Positions 9,786 through 17,929 of a stretch of 64,000 nucleotides of DNA are shown here, in pieces (within the stretch, counting starts at the first letter, position 1; each line of letters begins with the position of its first letter). The position numbers were made by a program, and so were the translations under genes. The notes below the pieces were generated by a model, which ran no database searches, had not been told where the DNA came from, and saw only the letters and a program-made list of their open reading frames with translations. The stretch covers positions 285,989 through 349,988 of the forward strand of contig NZ_AOIN01000008.1 in assembly GCF_000337135.1 (NCBI RefSeq), read 5' to 3'. The DNA is from Natrialba chahannaoensis JCM 10990 (GTDB lineage: Archaea > Halobacteriota > Halobacteria > Halobacteriales > Natrialbaceae).

Positions 9786-10247
9786 CATCGGGATCAAGGA
9801 CTGGAGCTACTTTACGCGCTCGCATATGGGAGTCGTCAGTTCCAGACTACGCCGTCTCGATCTGCTCTGGACCAGCGGATTGGTTCCATCGACAGAGCAA
9901 GACACCAGAACAACTATGCGACACACATTGAGAGCCGTAGCAATACTCACCCTCTCCAGACGATCCGTCCGTGGTCCGGGAGCGGTGGCCGATGGACTTG
10001 CTCGTGCTCGGAGCAGAATAGGGACAGGCCGTGGTGTACGACCGAGTCACGCTTGTCCCACAAGTCCGTCGAGAGCACCTCGACTCTGTTGGACAGTCCC
10101 TTATCGCGAAATAATGGGAGTTCAAGCGAGCGACCGAGAGCAGGTCAAAAGAGGTGCAGACCGGGAGCCCACCGCCGCGGTGTGTCACCGGTCGTGTGCC
10201 GTCTCAGTTCGTCCCTCCGGTCGACCTACTGTCTCGGCAGGCCCTGA
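9786..10247. other. Gene-free stretch between uvrB and the DUF4397 gene
   Basis: No intact reading frame with haloarchaeal composition is seen. The middle holds a decayed gene fragment (listed separately). No tRNA, IS end or clear promoter was found in the rest. Confidence 0.5.
9941..10114 (+). pseudogene. Decayed gene fragment, C-terminal end of an unknown protein
   Basis: One forward frame encodes about 57 residues of typical haloarchaeal character (DDPSVVRERWPMDLLVLGAE, then GQAVVYDRVTLVPQVRREH and ending SVGQSLIAK) before a normal TAA. An in-frame TAG (10019-10021) splits the two halves and another stop lies just before the fragment. No start codon is in a useful position. The parent family was not recognised. 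Confidence 0.4.
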
Positions 10248-11222
10248 TTAGGCCTCTGCGTCAGCCTCGGTTGGCTCGTCGACAGGTGCGTCGTCGGTGT
10301 CGGGGTCAGGCTCGGGTTCCGGTTCCGGTTCGGCTTCAGGCTCAGTCTCTGGTTCGGTCGTCGGTTCGTCGGCAGGCTCATCGGGCTCAACGGCGTCGTC
10401 GACAGGGTCGGCCTCCGTCTCGGCTGGCGTCGCTTCGTCGTCTGCGTCGGGGCCGTCAACGGCAATCTCGACCGTGAAGTCACGGTCAGCCACGTCGGCT
10501 GCTGGTTCGAGGTAGCCAATTGCGTACCCGGTGTACGCTACGTCGGCCTCGAGTTCAACGTCGAACGCCGCGACCACAGTCTCTGGGTCGCCCGCAGGCC
10601 GGACGGACAGTTCGTAGGCACCTGCGGGAACGGCGAGGTACTCGGAGACATCACCGAAGGAGACGTCCTCGACCAGCGGATTGTCGTCCGCATAGATGTC
10701 AACTGCGGGCGCGTCGGGCGAGAAGTGGGCGACCCGGGCGAACGCCGACTCCGCTGGTGCATCGCTCGGAAGCGGCTCGGCATCTGTCAGCACCTCCGGT
10801 CGGAACGTCTCCGCCTCGAGTTCGCCGATCGCTGCGACCGTGTAGTAGGCGTCGCCAACGTCGACGTCACCCTCGAACGCAACGGTGTCGGGGTCACCAG
10901 CCGCAGTAATCGTGATCGTGTAGGTGCCTGGGTCGAGGTCCAGATAGGGTGAAATGGCACCGTAGGGAACATCCGAGAGGACTTCCGCACCGTCGACGAG
11001 GATGTCGACTGCAGGTGCGTCAGGCGAGAAGTGTGCGACGCGAACTGCAGCGTCGGTGGGCTCGTCTGCCGGACGGTCATCGTCCATCGGTTTGTCGTCT
11101 TTCGACGGTTTACCGCACTCGTCTGTCGTGTCGTCACCGCTCGCGAGGGCGACGCCACTGGAGAGTCCAACTCCACTTGCAATACCAATTACCTTGAGCG
11201 TCGTGCGTCGTGAGAACGTCAT
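10248..11222 (-). CDS. Tat-exported protein with two DUF4397 domains
   Basis: 324 residues. The N-terminus has a twin-arginine signal (SRRTTLKVIGIASGVGLSSG followed by an Ala-rich cleavage region), so it should leave the cell folded through the Tat pore encoded at 30-34 kb. Two DUF4397 repeats follow, each starting VRVAHFSPDAPAVDI or ARVAHFSPDAPAVDI (near residues 45 and 165) and each folding as a beta sandwich. The last ~80 residues are a Glu/Pro/Asp/Thr-rich tail without a membrane anchor. The role is unknown; cell-surface or secreted binding is plausible. Confidence 0.85.
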   Translation of the reverse strand: MTFSRRTTLKVIGIASGVGLSSGVALASGDDTTDECGKPSKDDKPMDDDRPADEPTDAAVRVAHFSPDAPAVDILVDGAEVLSDVPYGAISPYLDLDPGTYTITITAAGDPDTVAFEGDVDVGDAYYTVAAIGELEAETFRPEVLTDAEPLPSDAPAESAFARVAHFSPDAPAVDIYADDNPLVEDVSFGDVSEYLAVPAGAYELSVRPAGDPETVVAAFDVELEADVAYTGYAIGYLEPAADVADRDFTVEIAVDGPDADDEATPAETEADPVDDAVEPDEPADEPTTEPETEPEAEPEPEPEPDPDTDDAPVDEPTEADAEA

Positions 11223-11447
11223 TTGCAGCCGGGTAAGGGGCGTTCGGCCAGAAGAACACAGCAGTTAGTTTCAGCAGGTTGACTACCGTTTCTGCTGGTA
11301 ATACCATGTGTCTCGATAAGAGGTAATCAGTCATTCCCAGGTGGCAGTCGGTCAACACGATGTTGAACGCAGAACGCCGGATGGAAAACAGACTGAAACG
11401 GATTTGAACGGTGCGAAACAACCTCCTGTTCAGGTGCCACGCTAACC

Positions 11448-11455
11448 GTTATAGG
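11448..11455 (+). promoter_or_regulatory. TATA-like box of the helical protein gene
   Basis: CGTTATAG lies 23-30 bp before the ATG at 11478, right for a leaderless start. Confidence 0.45.
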
Positions 11456-11477
11456 GCGGGTCGTTGTGGCCTCGCAC

Positions 11478-11747
11478 ATGGTTCAGGAACTATCACAGGC
11501 ACGTGACAAACTCGAGCAGGCGGCCAAGACAGCCGACGACGACGGCGCTCGCGAGGACATCCGCGAGGTCGCCAGTGCGTTCAAAGACTACACGGTCAGC
11601 GATCGCAAGCCCGATCACGCAATTCTCGACAAACACCTCAATCAGCTCAGACAGCTCAGCGAACGAACGGACACCGACACACAAGACCGGATCGACAATG
11701 CACTCGAAATCGCCGAGGGATATCGTGAACAACTCGATCAGGCCTGA
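11478..11747 (+). CDS. Small helical haloarchaeal protein (DUF7553-like)
   Basis: 89 residues, almost entirely predicted helix with heptad character: LSQARDKLEQAAKTADDDGA, then ASAFKDY and LDKHLNQLRQL. It begins at the second ATG (11478), which fits the TATA spacing; an ATG 12 bp earlier is in frame. The pattern matches small conserved proteins common in haloarchaea with no known biochemical role. It may form a helical bundle or coiled-coil dimer. Confidence 0.65.
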   Translation: MVQELSQARDKLEQAAKTADDDGAREDIREVASAFKDYTVSDRKPDHAILDKHLNQLRQLSERTDTDTQDRIDNALEIAEGYREQLDQA

Positions 11748-11933
11748 GTGCAGTACCGCACAAAGCACCAGCAGTTACCTCCGTCTGACACTCGCCACTC
11801 ACGAAGAGGAGGTCCTAACTAGTGGTCACTGGTGGCATCGTTCATCTCGGTGATCACGGAACTCTCCGATCAGAACCGGGTTATTATATCTGCGACAACA
11901 GTTCATGGACTGGACTGGCGGGCAGTCGATCAC

Positions 11934-11968
11934 GATTCGGACGATTTGCTGTAACGGTTTACCGGTGG
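11934..11968 (-). repeat. Second dispersed repeat, copy 2
   Basis: Read on the minus strand this begins CCACCGGTAAACCGTTACAG and ends GTCCGAAT, like 7058-7088, with four extra bases (AATC) in the middle. Confidence 0.45.
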
Positions 11969-12019
11969 AACCGCGCCCCATCCTACGGTTGCACCGGAAA
12001 TGACCGACAGCAGACCGTA

Positions 12020-12403
12020 TCAAACGGCAGCTTCGACATCGACTTCGACCATGGCCGTTGCAGCGAGATCCGAAACTTCGACGACGCATCGAACCGGATA
12101 CGGCTCGGAGACGTACTGCCTGTAGACTTCGTTGAACTCCTCGAACGAATCGAGATCGGTGACGTACACAGTTACCTTGATGACGTCGTCGAAGGATGAC
12201 CCGCCCGCCTCGAGGGTCGCTTCAATGTTGTCAAGCGTCCGTTCGGCCTGTTCGCTCATCGTGTCACCGATGATCTCGCCGGTCTCCGGATCACCGGGGA
12301 GCTGCGCAGCGTGTAGCGTCTCTCCGTGGATCATCCCCTGCCCGATCGGCAGCGAATACAGGTCGGTGAACGACGGCGCGCCGTCTGTCGTAACTGGCTC
12401 CAT
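12020..12403 (-). CDS. RidA family reactive intermediate/imine deaminase
   Basis: 127 residues, the usual single-domain YjgF/YER057c/UK114 length. Recognisable parts: LHAAQLPGDPETGEI, the helix SEQAERTLDNIEATLEAGGS, VIKVTVYVTDLDSFEEFNEV, and the C-terminal strand with the substrate-binding arginine in PYPVRCVVEVSDLA. RidA hydrolyses reactive enamine/imine products of PLP enzymes. The usual conserved active-site Arg is present, so deaminase activity is likely. It is monocistronic with its own promoter. Confidence 0.9.
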   Translation of the reverse strand: MEPVTTDGAPSFTDLYSLPIGQGMIHGETLHAAQLPGDPETGEIIGDTMSEQAERTLDNIEATLEAGGSSFDDVIKVTVYVTDLDSFEEFNEVYRQYVSEPYPVRCVVEVSDLAATAMVEVDVEAAV

Positions 12404-12426
12404 CGTTCGCCTCCACAGCTGCGACC

Positions 12427-12436
12427 AGTATAAAAC
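12427..12436 (-). promoter_or_regulatory. TATA-like box of the ridA gene
   Basis: On the minus strand GTTTTATACT lies 24-33 bp before the ATG (12403), fitting a leaderless transcript. Confidence 0.5.
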
Positions 12437-12523
12437 GGAAGGTCAAGCTGTCGAACGTATCGGAGTCGAAGAACTTGCGAGCGAGCGGTGAGCCTATCCT
12501 GACCGGCCGGCGCGCCCGGCAGC

Positions 12524-13654
12524 TTACTCGAGTCGATCCAGCACGGCATCCTTCTCGTAGGACAGCGACAGCGAGCGCGATCGGCCGCGGCCGTCGACCT
12601 CCGCGTACTCGGCGTCGATCAACCCGAGCTGGTCGAGCTTGTTCACGATTTCCGAATACCGGGTGTAGCCGAGATCCGTCTGCTCGCGGAAGGCTTCGTA
12701 CACCTCGCCCGCCTGTTCGCCGTCGTGGTGTGCAATAACCTCCAGGAGGGTCTGCTCGGTGTCAGTTAAGCCAGAGAGCGACCGCGAGAGGTTGATATAC
12801 TTCGACTGCTCGTAGGACTCCTCGACGTCCTGCCGTTCGACGCTGCGACTCGCACGCATCTCCGCGTTGAGCCCCGCCCGGCGCAGGAGATCAATCCCCA
12901 CCCGAAGGTCGCCGCTGTCGGCCGTGAGTTCGGCGACGTACTCGAGTGTCTCCCTGCCGATGACGCCGTCGTGAAAGCCCCGGCGGACGCGCTCGTCGAG
13001 GATGTCGACGATTTCGGGCTGGTCGTAGACCGGGAAATAGACGTCTTCGGGGCGGAAGACGCTCTGAACGCGGGAGTCGAGTTCGTCGATGACGTCGAGG
13101 GAGGGGTCGGAGGAAACGACGATAACGCCAATCTTCGCGCCAGGATGTTCCTCGTGGGCGCGAAGCAGCGAGTAGAGGGTGTCAGAGGCCTCGTTCTCGT
13201 AGAAGAGGTAGTTGACGTCGTCTAGGGCGACGACGAGCACGCGGTCGTCCTCGACGAGTTTCTCCGCGATCTGGCTGAATAGCTTCTTGAAGGAGATCCC
13301 CGACGACGGCGGTTCGTAGTCGAAAGTTCCCTCGAACAGTCGCGAGAACACCGAGTAGCGGGTTGCATTGACCTGACAGTTGACGCGGATGGTCCGCACG
13401 TCGCTGGTCTGTGCGCCGACCTCGTCGAACAGTTTCTGGATCGAGGTCGTCTTGCCGGTTCCCGGCGGGCCCCGAACCACGACGTTGAGCGGGCGCGAGC
13501 CACGCACCGCTGGCCGCAGCGCGTACGTCAGGTTTCGCATCTGGCCCTCGCGGTGCTGGAACGTCTCAGGGACGTAGTCGATTTCGAAGACGTGCTCGTC
13601 CCGAAACACGGACTCGTCCCACGACAACATCCCCTCCTCGGGGTCGTCTGCCAT
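12524..13654 (-). CDS. Orc1/Cdc6 family replication initiator
   Basis: 376 residues. AAA+ core: Walker A VRGPPGTGKTTSI, Walker B VVALDDVNYLF, sensor 1 VIVVSSDP and sensor 2 GDLRVGIDLLRRAG. The C-terminal winged-helix domain (LTDTEQTLLEVIAHHDGEQ ... YTRYSEIVNKLDQLGLI) binds origin DNA. The ATG at 13654 (MADDPEEGMLSWDES) is chosen because a longer frame has no family-like sequence. Haloarchaea carry several paralogues and not all sit at an origin. I see no origin-type repeated boxes in the 314 bp upstream. Confidence 0.93.
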   Translation of the reverse strand: MADDPEEGMLSWDESVFRDEHVFEIDYVPETFQHREGQMRNLTYALRPAVRGSRPLNVVVRGPPGTGKTTSIQKLFDEVGAQTSDVRTIRVNCQVNATRYSVFSRLFEGTFDYEPPSSGISFKKLFSQIAEKLVEDDRVLVVALDDVNYLFYENEASDTLYSLLRAHEEHPGAKIGVIVVSSDPSLDVIDELDSRVQSVFRPEDVYFPVYDQPEIVDILDERVRRGFHDGVIGRETLEYVAELTADSGDLRVGIDLLRRAGLNAEMRASRSVERQDVEESYEQSKYINLSRSLSGLTDTEQTLLEVIAHHDGEQAGEVYEAFREQTDLGYTRYSEIVNKLDQLGLIDAEYAEVDGRGRSRSLSLSYEKDAVLDRLE

Positions 13655-13750
13655 CACTTTCACCACGCTGTCCGAGTTACTTAGTTGTTTGCTGTCTATC
13701 GGGTTCTGACCCGCTCGACAGCCGTGATCCACACGAATCGCGCACAGTGT

Positions 13751-13830
13751 TCAGAGCCAGCCGCCTTCTACTCGGCCTACAAGTTCGGAGTCAGCCGCGC
13801 GCCACGCATCGTCACGGCTCTCGAGTACCG
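13751..13830 (-). pseudogene. Remnant copy of the 3' end of the amidohydrolase gene
   Basis: The minus strand encodes VLES-RDDAWRAADSELVGRV-EGGWL and stop, almost the same as the last residues of the intact gene whose stop is at 15207. The 61 bp next to the stop match at 53 positions by hand count. Most differences are silent, and 11 codons are missing further in. Everything upstream of the fragment is absent. It is the left flank of the HEPN-MNT cassette. Confidence 0.75.
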
Positions 13831-13925
13831 TGCCCCCGCTACCAATGCCGACGATTCGGCTCAAATCCGAAATCGTTCAGACGCCAACGTCGGCACAGTA
13901 TGCACGTGCTGCGAGGAGAGCACAG

Positions 13926-13940
13926 TATCTATTTATGTAT
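13926..13940 (+). promoter_or_regulatory. AT-rich TATA region of the toxin-antitoxin operon
   Basis: ATCTATTTATGTATT is the most AT-rich stretch near the operon and lies 29-43 bp before the first ATG (13969). Confidence 0.5.
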
Positions 13941-13968
13941 TGTTGCACAAGATCATACACTGTCTGAA

Positions 13969-14649
13969 ATGGCGCAACAGAACGTGACAATCTGCATCGA
14001 TGCGTATCCGGATGCAGAGACCGACGTGTTTCGTATCGGAGCGGCGGACGATATCCTCCGGCTGTTAGTCGATGCTCACGAGACGGAGTTTACGATCCCC
14101 GATCTCGTCGACGCAACGGACGTCACTCGGTCGACGGTCTGGCGGGCCGTCAATCTCCTCGAGAATATCGGTGCCGTTCGAATCCGGAAAACGGCACGGC
14201 GAAACTACGTCTCGATTAATCCGGATCGGCTCCAGAAGGACGATCCGATACTCGCGATCGAACAATCGGAGTTCCACGCGCCGATTCGGGCCGTTGTGAC
14301 GCACGTTCGTGAGGCAGCCAGTGCTGCCGATGAGATCGACGACGTTGTCGGCGTCGTCGTGTTTGGAAGCGTCGCTCGAGGCGACGCCGACCGACAGAGC
14401 GACATCGACCTGTTCGTCGTGGTTGACGGCGACCGGACAACGGCCCGTCGCGTCATCGCCGACGTTGTTGCCGACCTCCAAGAGCAACGGTTCGATGGGG
14501 ACCGGTTCGACTTCGAACCGTACGTCGAATCCACAGCGAGCGCACGTCGAGCAGGGCCGAAGCTCCGGGAGATCTTCCTGGAGGGTATCACGGTGTACGG
14601 CAGTGACCAACTGCAATCGCTCCGGAAGACAGTGATTGGCGATGAGTAG
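13969..14649 (+). CDS. MNT-type nucleotidyltransferase with HTH domain (antitoxin of HEPN-MNT pair)
   Basis: 226 residues. Residues about 20-75 form a winged helix-turn-helix (IPDLVDATDVTRSTVWRAVN). The nucleotidyltransferase domain follows with the catalytic signature GSVARGDADRQSDIDLFVVV (three-acid pattern S-x-A-R-G and D-x-D). MNT enzymes of this class AMPylate and so silence their HEPN partner. The HTH domain suggests it may also autoregulate the operon; this is inference. The HEPN gene starts inside the last 8 nt of this gene. Confidence 0.85.
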   Translation: MAQQNVTICIDAYPDAETDVFRIGAADDILRLLVDAHETEFTIPDLVDATDVTRSTVWRAVNLLENIGAVRIRKTARRNYVSINPDRLQKDDPILAIEQSEFHAPIRAVVTHVREAASAADEIDDVVGVVVFGSVARGDADRQSDIDLFVVVDGDRTTARRVIADVVADLQEQRFDGDRFDFEPYVESTASARRAGPKLREIFLEGITVYGSDQLQSLRKTVIGDE

Positions 14650-15142
14650 TACGCGAATCGAACAGTTCATCGACGACGCACAGGCGGCGTTCGACCGGCG
14701 GCCGGCAAAAATTGAATCCGGACTCGATGTGACGGACGCAGCGCTCCTCCAGCTACGGAAGGCGTGCCGACTGCTCGCTGGTGCCGACGCCCTGCGTGAG
14801 GCGGGATACTACACACTCGTTATCGAAGCTTCGTTCGTCGCAATCGAACGAACGGTCGAGTTCCGACTCCTCGAGCGCGGAACGATGGAGCCGAACGATC
14901 TTCCCGGAACACACCCGGGTGTGTATCGAGAAGCGGCTACGGTCGGCATCGTTGCTGAATCCGTGGCTGCGGACCTTGCCGACCTCTGGCGCGACCACCG
15001 AGCAAAAACGTACTATCAGGACGGGCTCGCCTCAGCGGAACGAGCTCAGGCGATGTACGCACTCGCCAGTGAGATCCACGCCTTCGTCATCGGTCGGTCG
15101 TCGCAGGGCCACGAGTGTCTGTGCGCCGAGACAGGTTCATAG
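14642..15142 (+). CDS. HEPN-domain ribonuclease toxin
   Basis: 166 residues, all helical. The segment LWRDHRAKTYYQD near residue 115 is the active-site region seen in haloarchaeal HEPN partners (an Arg with following polar/Tyr residues). The pairing with an MNT gene is the strongest evidence. HEPN toxins are RNases. The ATG at 14642 overlaps the MNT stop (ATGAGTAG), so translation is coupled. An ATG 6 bp earlier is also in frame. A cassette limited to these two genes sits between two copies of the amidohydrolase 3' end. Confidence 0.78.
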   Translation: MSSTRIEQFIDDAQAAFDRRPAKIESGLDVTDAALLQLRKACRLLAGADALREAGYYTLVIEASFVAIERTVEFRLLERGTMEPNDLPGTHPGVYREAATVGIVAESVAADLADLWRDHRAKTYYQDGLASAERAQAMYALASEIHAFVIGRSSQGHECLCAETGS

Positions 15143-15206
15143 TCGCAACCCACGTCAACGCCGATACCGACGCCGATGTCAGCTGTCGACTCTCAGCTTT
15201 CAACGT

Positions 15207-16637
15207 TCAGAGCCAGCCATCCTCCACTCGACCCACGAGTTCGGAATCAGCCGCGCGCCACGCATCGCCCGCACGATCGAAGACTACCGCAGCGCGCTCG
15301 TTCGCCGACTCGAGTACCGCCCCCTCGTCGACCGTCGTGACGGCACCGTTCTCGAGTACCACCTCGCCGTCGACGACGACCGTGTCGACGAGGCCGGCGT
15401 TCGCGCCGTAGATCAGATTCGGCACGGCCGTCTGCAGCGGCTCGGAGACGACGGGTGCGGTCGAGGGGTGGTCGAGGTCGAGCACGACGAGGTCGGCGCG
15501 TTTGCCGGCCTCGAGTGAGCCCACGCGGTCGTCGATCCCGAGCGTCTTCGCACCCTCGATGGTCGCGACGCGAAGCGCCTCCCACGCGGGGAAGGCGGTC
15601 GGATCAGTTTGCTTGGTCTTCGCGAGCAGCGCCGTGGTCCGCAGCTCTCGCAGGAAATCGTGCCCGCCCGGACCGGGAGCCTGATCCGTTCCGATGCCGG
15701 CGACGCCGCCGTACTCGCGGTACTCGGCGATTGGCGGCGTGATGCCGTCGATGGCGGCGATCGAACTCGGGTTCGCGGCCATCCGCACGCCGGCGTCGGC
15801 GAGGTGCTCGCGTTCTGCGGGCGTGGCGTTGTGGAGGTGCACGGCGAGCAAGCGCTCCGAGACGATGCCGAGGTCGTCGAGAACGCTGACGGTCGTCTCG
15901 TCCGCACCGTAGCGGGCCTGAATCTGGCGGTGCTCGCGCTCGCCCTGCGCGACGTGCATGTGGATGCCCCGGTCGTGCTCGACGGCGCGGTCGCGGATTG
16001 TCTCGAGTAGTTCGGGCGGCACCATGTCGAGTGCCTGTGGTCCGTAGAGACACGAGACGCGCTCGTGGTCGTCGTACGTGTCGAACAGGTCCTCGTTGCG
16101 TTCAAGTCCCGCCCAGCCCTGCTCCTCGTCGAGCGGGTACGGCTCGTCCGGCCCGAGGTCGGCTGCGGCGTCGTCGACAGCGTTGATCGTCTCCGTGGCA
16201 ACGACACGAATGCCCATCGGATCGGAGACCGCGTCGACGAGGTCGGCGACATCGGCCGCGTACTCGCCGACGGTGGTCACCCCCGAGCGCAGCGCCTCGA
16301 GGACACCGAGTCGCGCGCCGGCGATCTCGTCTTCGGCGGTCATCGCCTCCGAGAGTGGACCGAGCGCGCGGTTCATCCACTCGATTTCGGGCACATCCTG
16401 TGCGCCGCCGCGAAGGAGCGTCAGGCCGGTATGGGCGTGGACATTCACCAGTCCGGGGAGGACAACCCGACCGCTGCCGTCGATGGTTCGCGCCGGGTCG
16501 CCGTCGAATTCGTCGGCGGAACCGACGTAAGTGAGAACACCGCCCTCGACGGCGATTGTCGCATCATCGACGATTCCGAGTCGGCCGTCGCCCATCGTCA
16601 ACGCGAGCGCGTTTGTGATTGCGAGGTCGCTGGTCAT
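15207..16637 (-). CDS. Amidohydrolase family nucleoside/adenosine-type deaminase (MTA/SAH deaminase-like)
   Basis: 476 residues. Metal-binding motif VNVHAHTGLTLLRGG, second histidine in IHMHVAQGE, third in AVHLHNA, and the catalytic aspartate in GIGTDQAPG place it in the 5-methylthioadenosine/S-adenosylhomocysteine deaminase and chlorohydrolase group. The reaction is hydrolytic deamination of an adenine nucleoside or a related heterocycle. The ATG at 16637 (MTSDLAITNAL) is preferred to one 12 bp upstream. The last 17 codons are duplicated at 13751. Confidence 0.88.
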   Translation of the reverse strand: MTSDLAITNALALTMGDGRLGIVDDATIAVEGGVLTYVGSADEFDGDPARTIDGSGRVVLPGLVNVHAHTGLTLLRGGAQDVPEIEWMNRALGPLSEAMTAEDEIAGARLGVLEALRSGVTTVGEYAADVADLVDAVSDPMGIRVVATETINAVDDAAADLGPDEPYPLDEEQGWAGLERNEDLFDTYDDHERVSCLYGPQALDMVPPELLETIRDRAVEHDRGIHMHVAQGEREHRQIQARYGADETTVSVLDDLGIVSERLLAVHLHNATPAEREHLADAGVRMAANPSSIAAIDGITPPIAEYREYGGVAGIGTDQAPGPGGHDFLRELRTTALLAKTKQTDPTAFPAWEALRVATIEGAKTLGIDDRVGSLEAGKRADLVVLDLDHPSTAPVVSEPLQTAVPNLIYGANAGLVDTVVVDGEVVLENGAVTTVDEGAVLESANERAAVVFDRAGDAWRAADSELVGRVEDGWL

Positions 16638-16688
16638 ACGTCGGGCCACGGCCGGCAGTCCTAAATGGGAAAGTGAGCCGGCAAACGA

Positions 16689-17876
16689 TCACGTGGACGC
16701 ATCGGCCCGCCGGATCGCGCGAGTGAGTAGAAGGGGTGCTGTGAGCACTGAAACGAGCACCAGCGCGAGGACCGCAACGAAGAGCCGCTGATCGATGATG
16801 CCTGCAGCGAGCGCGCTGGTCGCAACGATCAGTTCGGCACCGGCGCGAGGCAACAAGCCGATACCGACGATCAGCGCGTCGGCGTGGTCGTGCCCAACCA
16901 GACGGCCACCGAGGTAGCCACCGCCGACTTTCGCACCGACGCCGGCCGTAACGACTGTCGCCACGAAGGGATCAAACTGCAACAACGCTGACGGATCCAG
17001 CCGTGCACCGACGCTGACGAAGAACAGCGGAATGAACACCCCGTACGCAATTCCGACGATCCCCTCACGGATCTGCGCGCGTCGAAACCGGCGATCGGTT
17101 CCAACGATCAGTCCGGCGACCAGACCGCCGAGGATCGCGTCCAGTCCGACAGCGTCCGCAGCATAGCCGAACAAAAAGAGGAGCCCCATGATACCGATCA
17201 ACTCCGAGTTGGGCTGGTTCGAACCACCAAGCATCCGTGCGAACCGTCCGATGAGCAGCCGGTAGACGACAAAGACTCCGGCGAAGAAAGCTGCGACGAG
17301 CGCCAGAATACGGACATACTGGAAGAGCGATGCACCCGCCTGCTGCGTTACGAGCAACGAGAACGCGGTGAGACCGACGACTTCTGCGAGCGCCGCTACG
17401 CCGACGATGTGCAGCGCGTACTGCGTGTGGAGCCGATCGACATCGAAGAGCATCCGCGCGGAGACGCCGATCGATGTGACGCCGAACGCGATTGCGAGCA
17501 CGGCGCTAGCGGTGGGGTCGTATCCGAACACGACTCCCGTCGCGAAGCCCGCTACGGCAGGGACACCGACGCCGAGCAACGCGACGACAACGACCGAAGC
17601 GCCGCTTTGCTCAAGTTTTCCGAGGTCAATCTCCTCGTAGCCGGCGTCGAACAGCAACAGCATCGCGCCGATCGAAGCCAGCAGCGCGAAGGCTCCGTCG
17701 GGATCGATGACACCCAACATGTACGTTCCGAGCGCGATGCCCGCGAGGATCTCGCCGAGTATCACCGGTTCACCAGCGCGGTCAACAACCTCGCCGAGAA
17801 CCAAGGCGGCGATGAGCGCGACCCCAACAGAGAGAAATACGGATGTATCCGTCACATCCGTTCCATCACCAAGCAC
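16689..17876 (-). CDS. Cation:proton antiporter (CPA2/Kef-type)
   Basis: 395 residues, nearly all membrane, with about 12 hydrophobic segments. The sequence GEPVILGEILAGIALGTYMLG, and later LFLFGYAADAVGLDAILGG, are typical of monovalent cation/proton antiporters of the CPA2 family. There is no C-terminal RCK/TrkA-N domain, so this is the transporter only. It would exchange Na+ or K+ for H+ at the cytoplasmic membrane, which fits the need for ion balance in salt. The start is GTG at 17876 or a second GTG at 17855. Confidence 0.88.
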   Translation of the reverse strand: MLGDGTDVTDTSVFLSVGVALIAALVLGEVVDRAGEPVILGEILAGIALGTYMLGVIDPDGAFALLASIGAMLLLFDAGYEEIDLGKLEQSGASVVVVALLGVGVPAVAGFATGVVFGYDPTASAVLAIAFGVTSIGVSARMLFDVDRLHTQYALHIVGVAALAEVVGLTAFSLLVTQQAGASLFQYVRILALVAAFFAGVFVVYRLLIGRFARMLGGSNQPNSELIGIMGLLFLFGYAADAVGLDAILGGLVAGLIVGTDRRFRRAQIREGIVGIAYGVFIPLFFVSVGARLDPSALLQFDPFVATVVTAGVGAKVGGGYLGGRLVGHDHADALIVGIGLLPRAGAELIVATSALAAGIIDQRLFVAVLALVLVSVLTAPLLLTRAIRRADAST

Positions 17877-17929
17877 GGTGAAAAATCAGCCACCGAAATC
17901 ACCGACCCGCAAGCGCTGCGACGGCACCG

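Noticed and set aside
9847-10188. 113-codon minus-strand frame between uvrB and the DUF4397 gene
   Set aside because: Cys/Ser/Arg-rich composition is unlike the acidic proteome; the forward frame there looks more like a decayed gene.
13655-13968. Possible replication origin beside orc1/cdc6
   Set aside because: No repeated boxes with the expected dyad were found by eye; the stretch is accounted for by a gene remnant and the toxin-antitoxin promoter.
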